A stretch of 64,000 bases of DNA from Zobellia barbeyronii (GTDB lineage Bacteria; Bacteroidota; Bacteroidia; Flavobacteriales; Flavobacteriaceae): the NCBI RefSeq assembly GCF_018603515.1, contig NZ_JACATN010000003.1, forward strand, positions 248,001 through 312,000, written 5' to 3'. The notes beneath the pieces were generated by a model, which made no database searches, had not been told where the DNA came from, and saw only the letters and a list, made by a program, of their open reading frames with translations. Positions 63,870 to 64,000 of the stretch are shown here, one piece after another; within the stretch, counting starts at the first letter, position 1, and every line of letters begins with the position of its first letter. A program made the translations under genes and the position numbers.

Positions 63870-64000
63870 CTACTTAGACATTTTACCACTCACACAACTA
63901 GCAAAAGAAATTGCCTTTGCGGCCATAGAATTAGCGCTGTCTATGGATGGGTAACCCAATGCTTTTAACTTGTCTTTTACAAGCAAGGCTACGTTTACAT
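63870..64000 (-). CDS. C-terminal end of an unknown gene (cut by window edge)
   Basis: A minus-strand reading frame enters from the right edge and ends at TAG (63872-63870). The visible 42 residues include LVKDKLKALGYPSIDSANSMA and end AISFASCVSGKMSK. It reads like real protein, helical with one Cys near the end, but no family can be named. It is upstream of the DUF2892-Crp/Fnr pair, 108 bp away. Confidence 0.55.
   Translation of the reverse strand, partial: VNVALLVKDKLKALGYPSIDSANSMAAKAISFASCVSGKMSK

Noticed and set aside
1-64000. CRISPR array or tandem repeats
   Set aside because: No regularly spaced direct repeats were seen; the only multi-copy repeat is the dispersed ~150-bp element.

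Overview
This window looks like a chromosomal segment of a marine, polysaccharide-degrading Flavobacteriaceae (Bacteroidota) of the Zobellia/Maribacter type. The evidence is SusC/SusD and hybrid two-component proteins, Bacteroidetes lipoprotein signals, AT-rich DNA, TAnnTTTG-type -7 promoter boxes and many sulfatases. The genus is an inference. No tRNA, rRNA, phage, transposase or CRISPR array was seen.

Bases 1-41,050 form one large polysaccharide utilization locus (PUL). A SusC/SusD pair (+ strand) faces a long minus-strand enzyme block in four apparent transcription units. TU1 (30,897 to 17,875): GH88, alpha/beta-hydrolase, GH97, S1 sulfatase, heparinase II/III-type lyase, parallel beta-helix plus PDZ protein, and a GH29 fucosidase fused to an SGNH esterase; it ends at a strong terminator. 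TU2 (17,575 to 13,153): a small unknown secreted protein, a second heparinase II/III-type lyase and a GHL15-like TIM barrel. TU3 (12,861 to 4,015): a decayed sulfatase, DUF1080, DUF6250-like, DUF4861, a sugar MFS transporter, KduI, KduD, a sulfatase and an AraC regulator. TU4 (3,752 to the left edge): an esterase-like protein, GH29 and a sulfatase cut by the window edge. A hybrid histidine kinase/AraC regulator follows SusD. The lyases, GH88, KduI and KduD form a beta-elimination route: unsaturated uronate is made, released and converted to 2-keto-3-deoxygluconate. The fucosidases, sulfatases and esterases indicate a sulfated, probably acylated, fucose- and uronate-containing glycan. No rhamnosidase is present, which argues against ordinary ulvan.

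Bases 41,337-50,878 hold a copper-receptor-like TonB protein (CPNRM motif) with a small Cys/Met protein. Convergent to these is a TolC/MFP/RND efflux operon with a PII-like DUF3240 protein and a DUF2892 protein. A REP-like insert separates the MFP and RND genes. An SQR-like flavoprotein and a DUF6132 protein follow.

Bases 52,528-64,000 are accessory DNA. Three copies of a ~150-bp intergenic repeat, all in the same orientation, lie at 52.7, 56.5 and 61.2 kb, ahead of an orphan sensor kinase, an unknown secreted protein and a HEPN-domain (ApeA-like) gene. Between them sit a DMP19-like gene and a TetR/PatB/RidA/AhpD group with matching palindromic operators. The window ends with Crp/Fnr, DUF2892 and a partial unknown gene.
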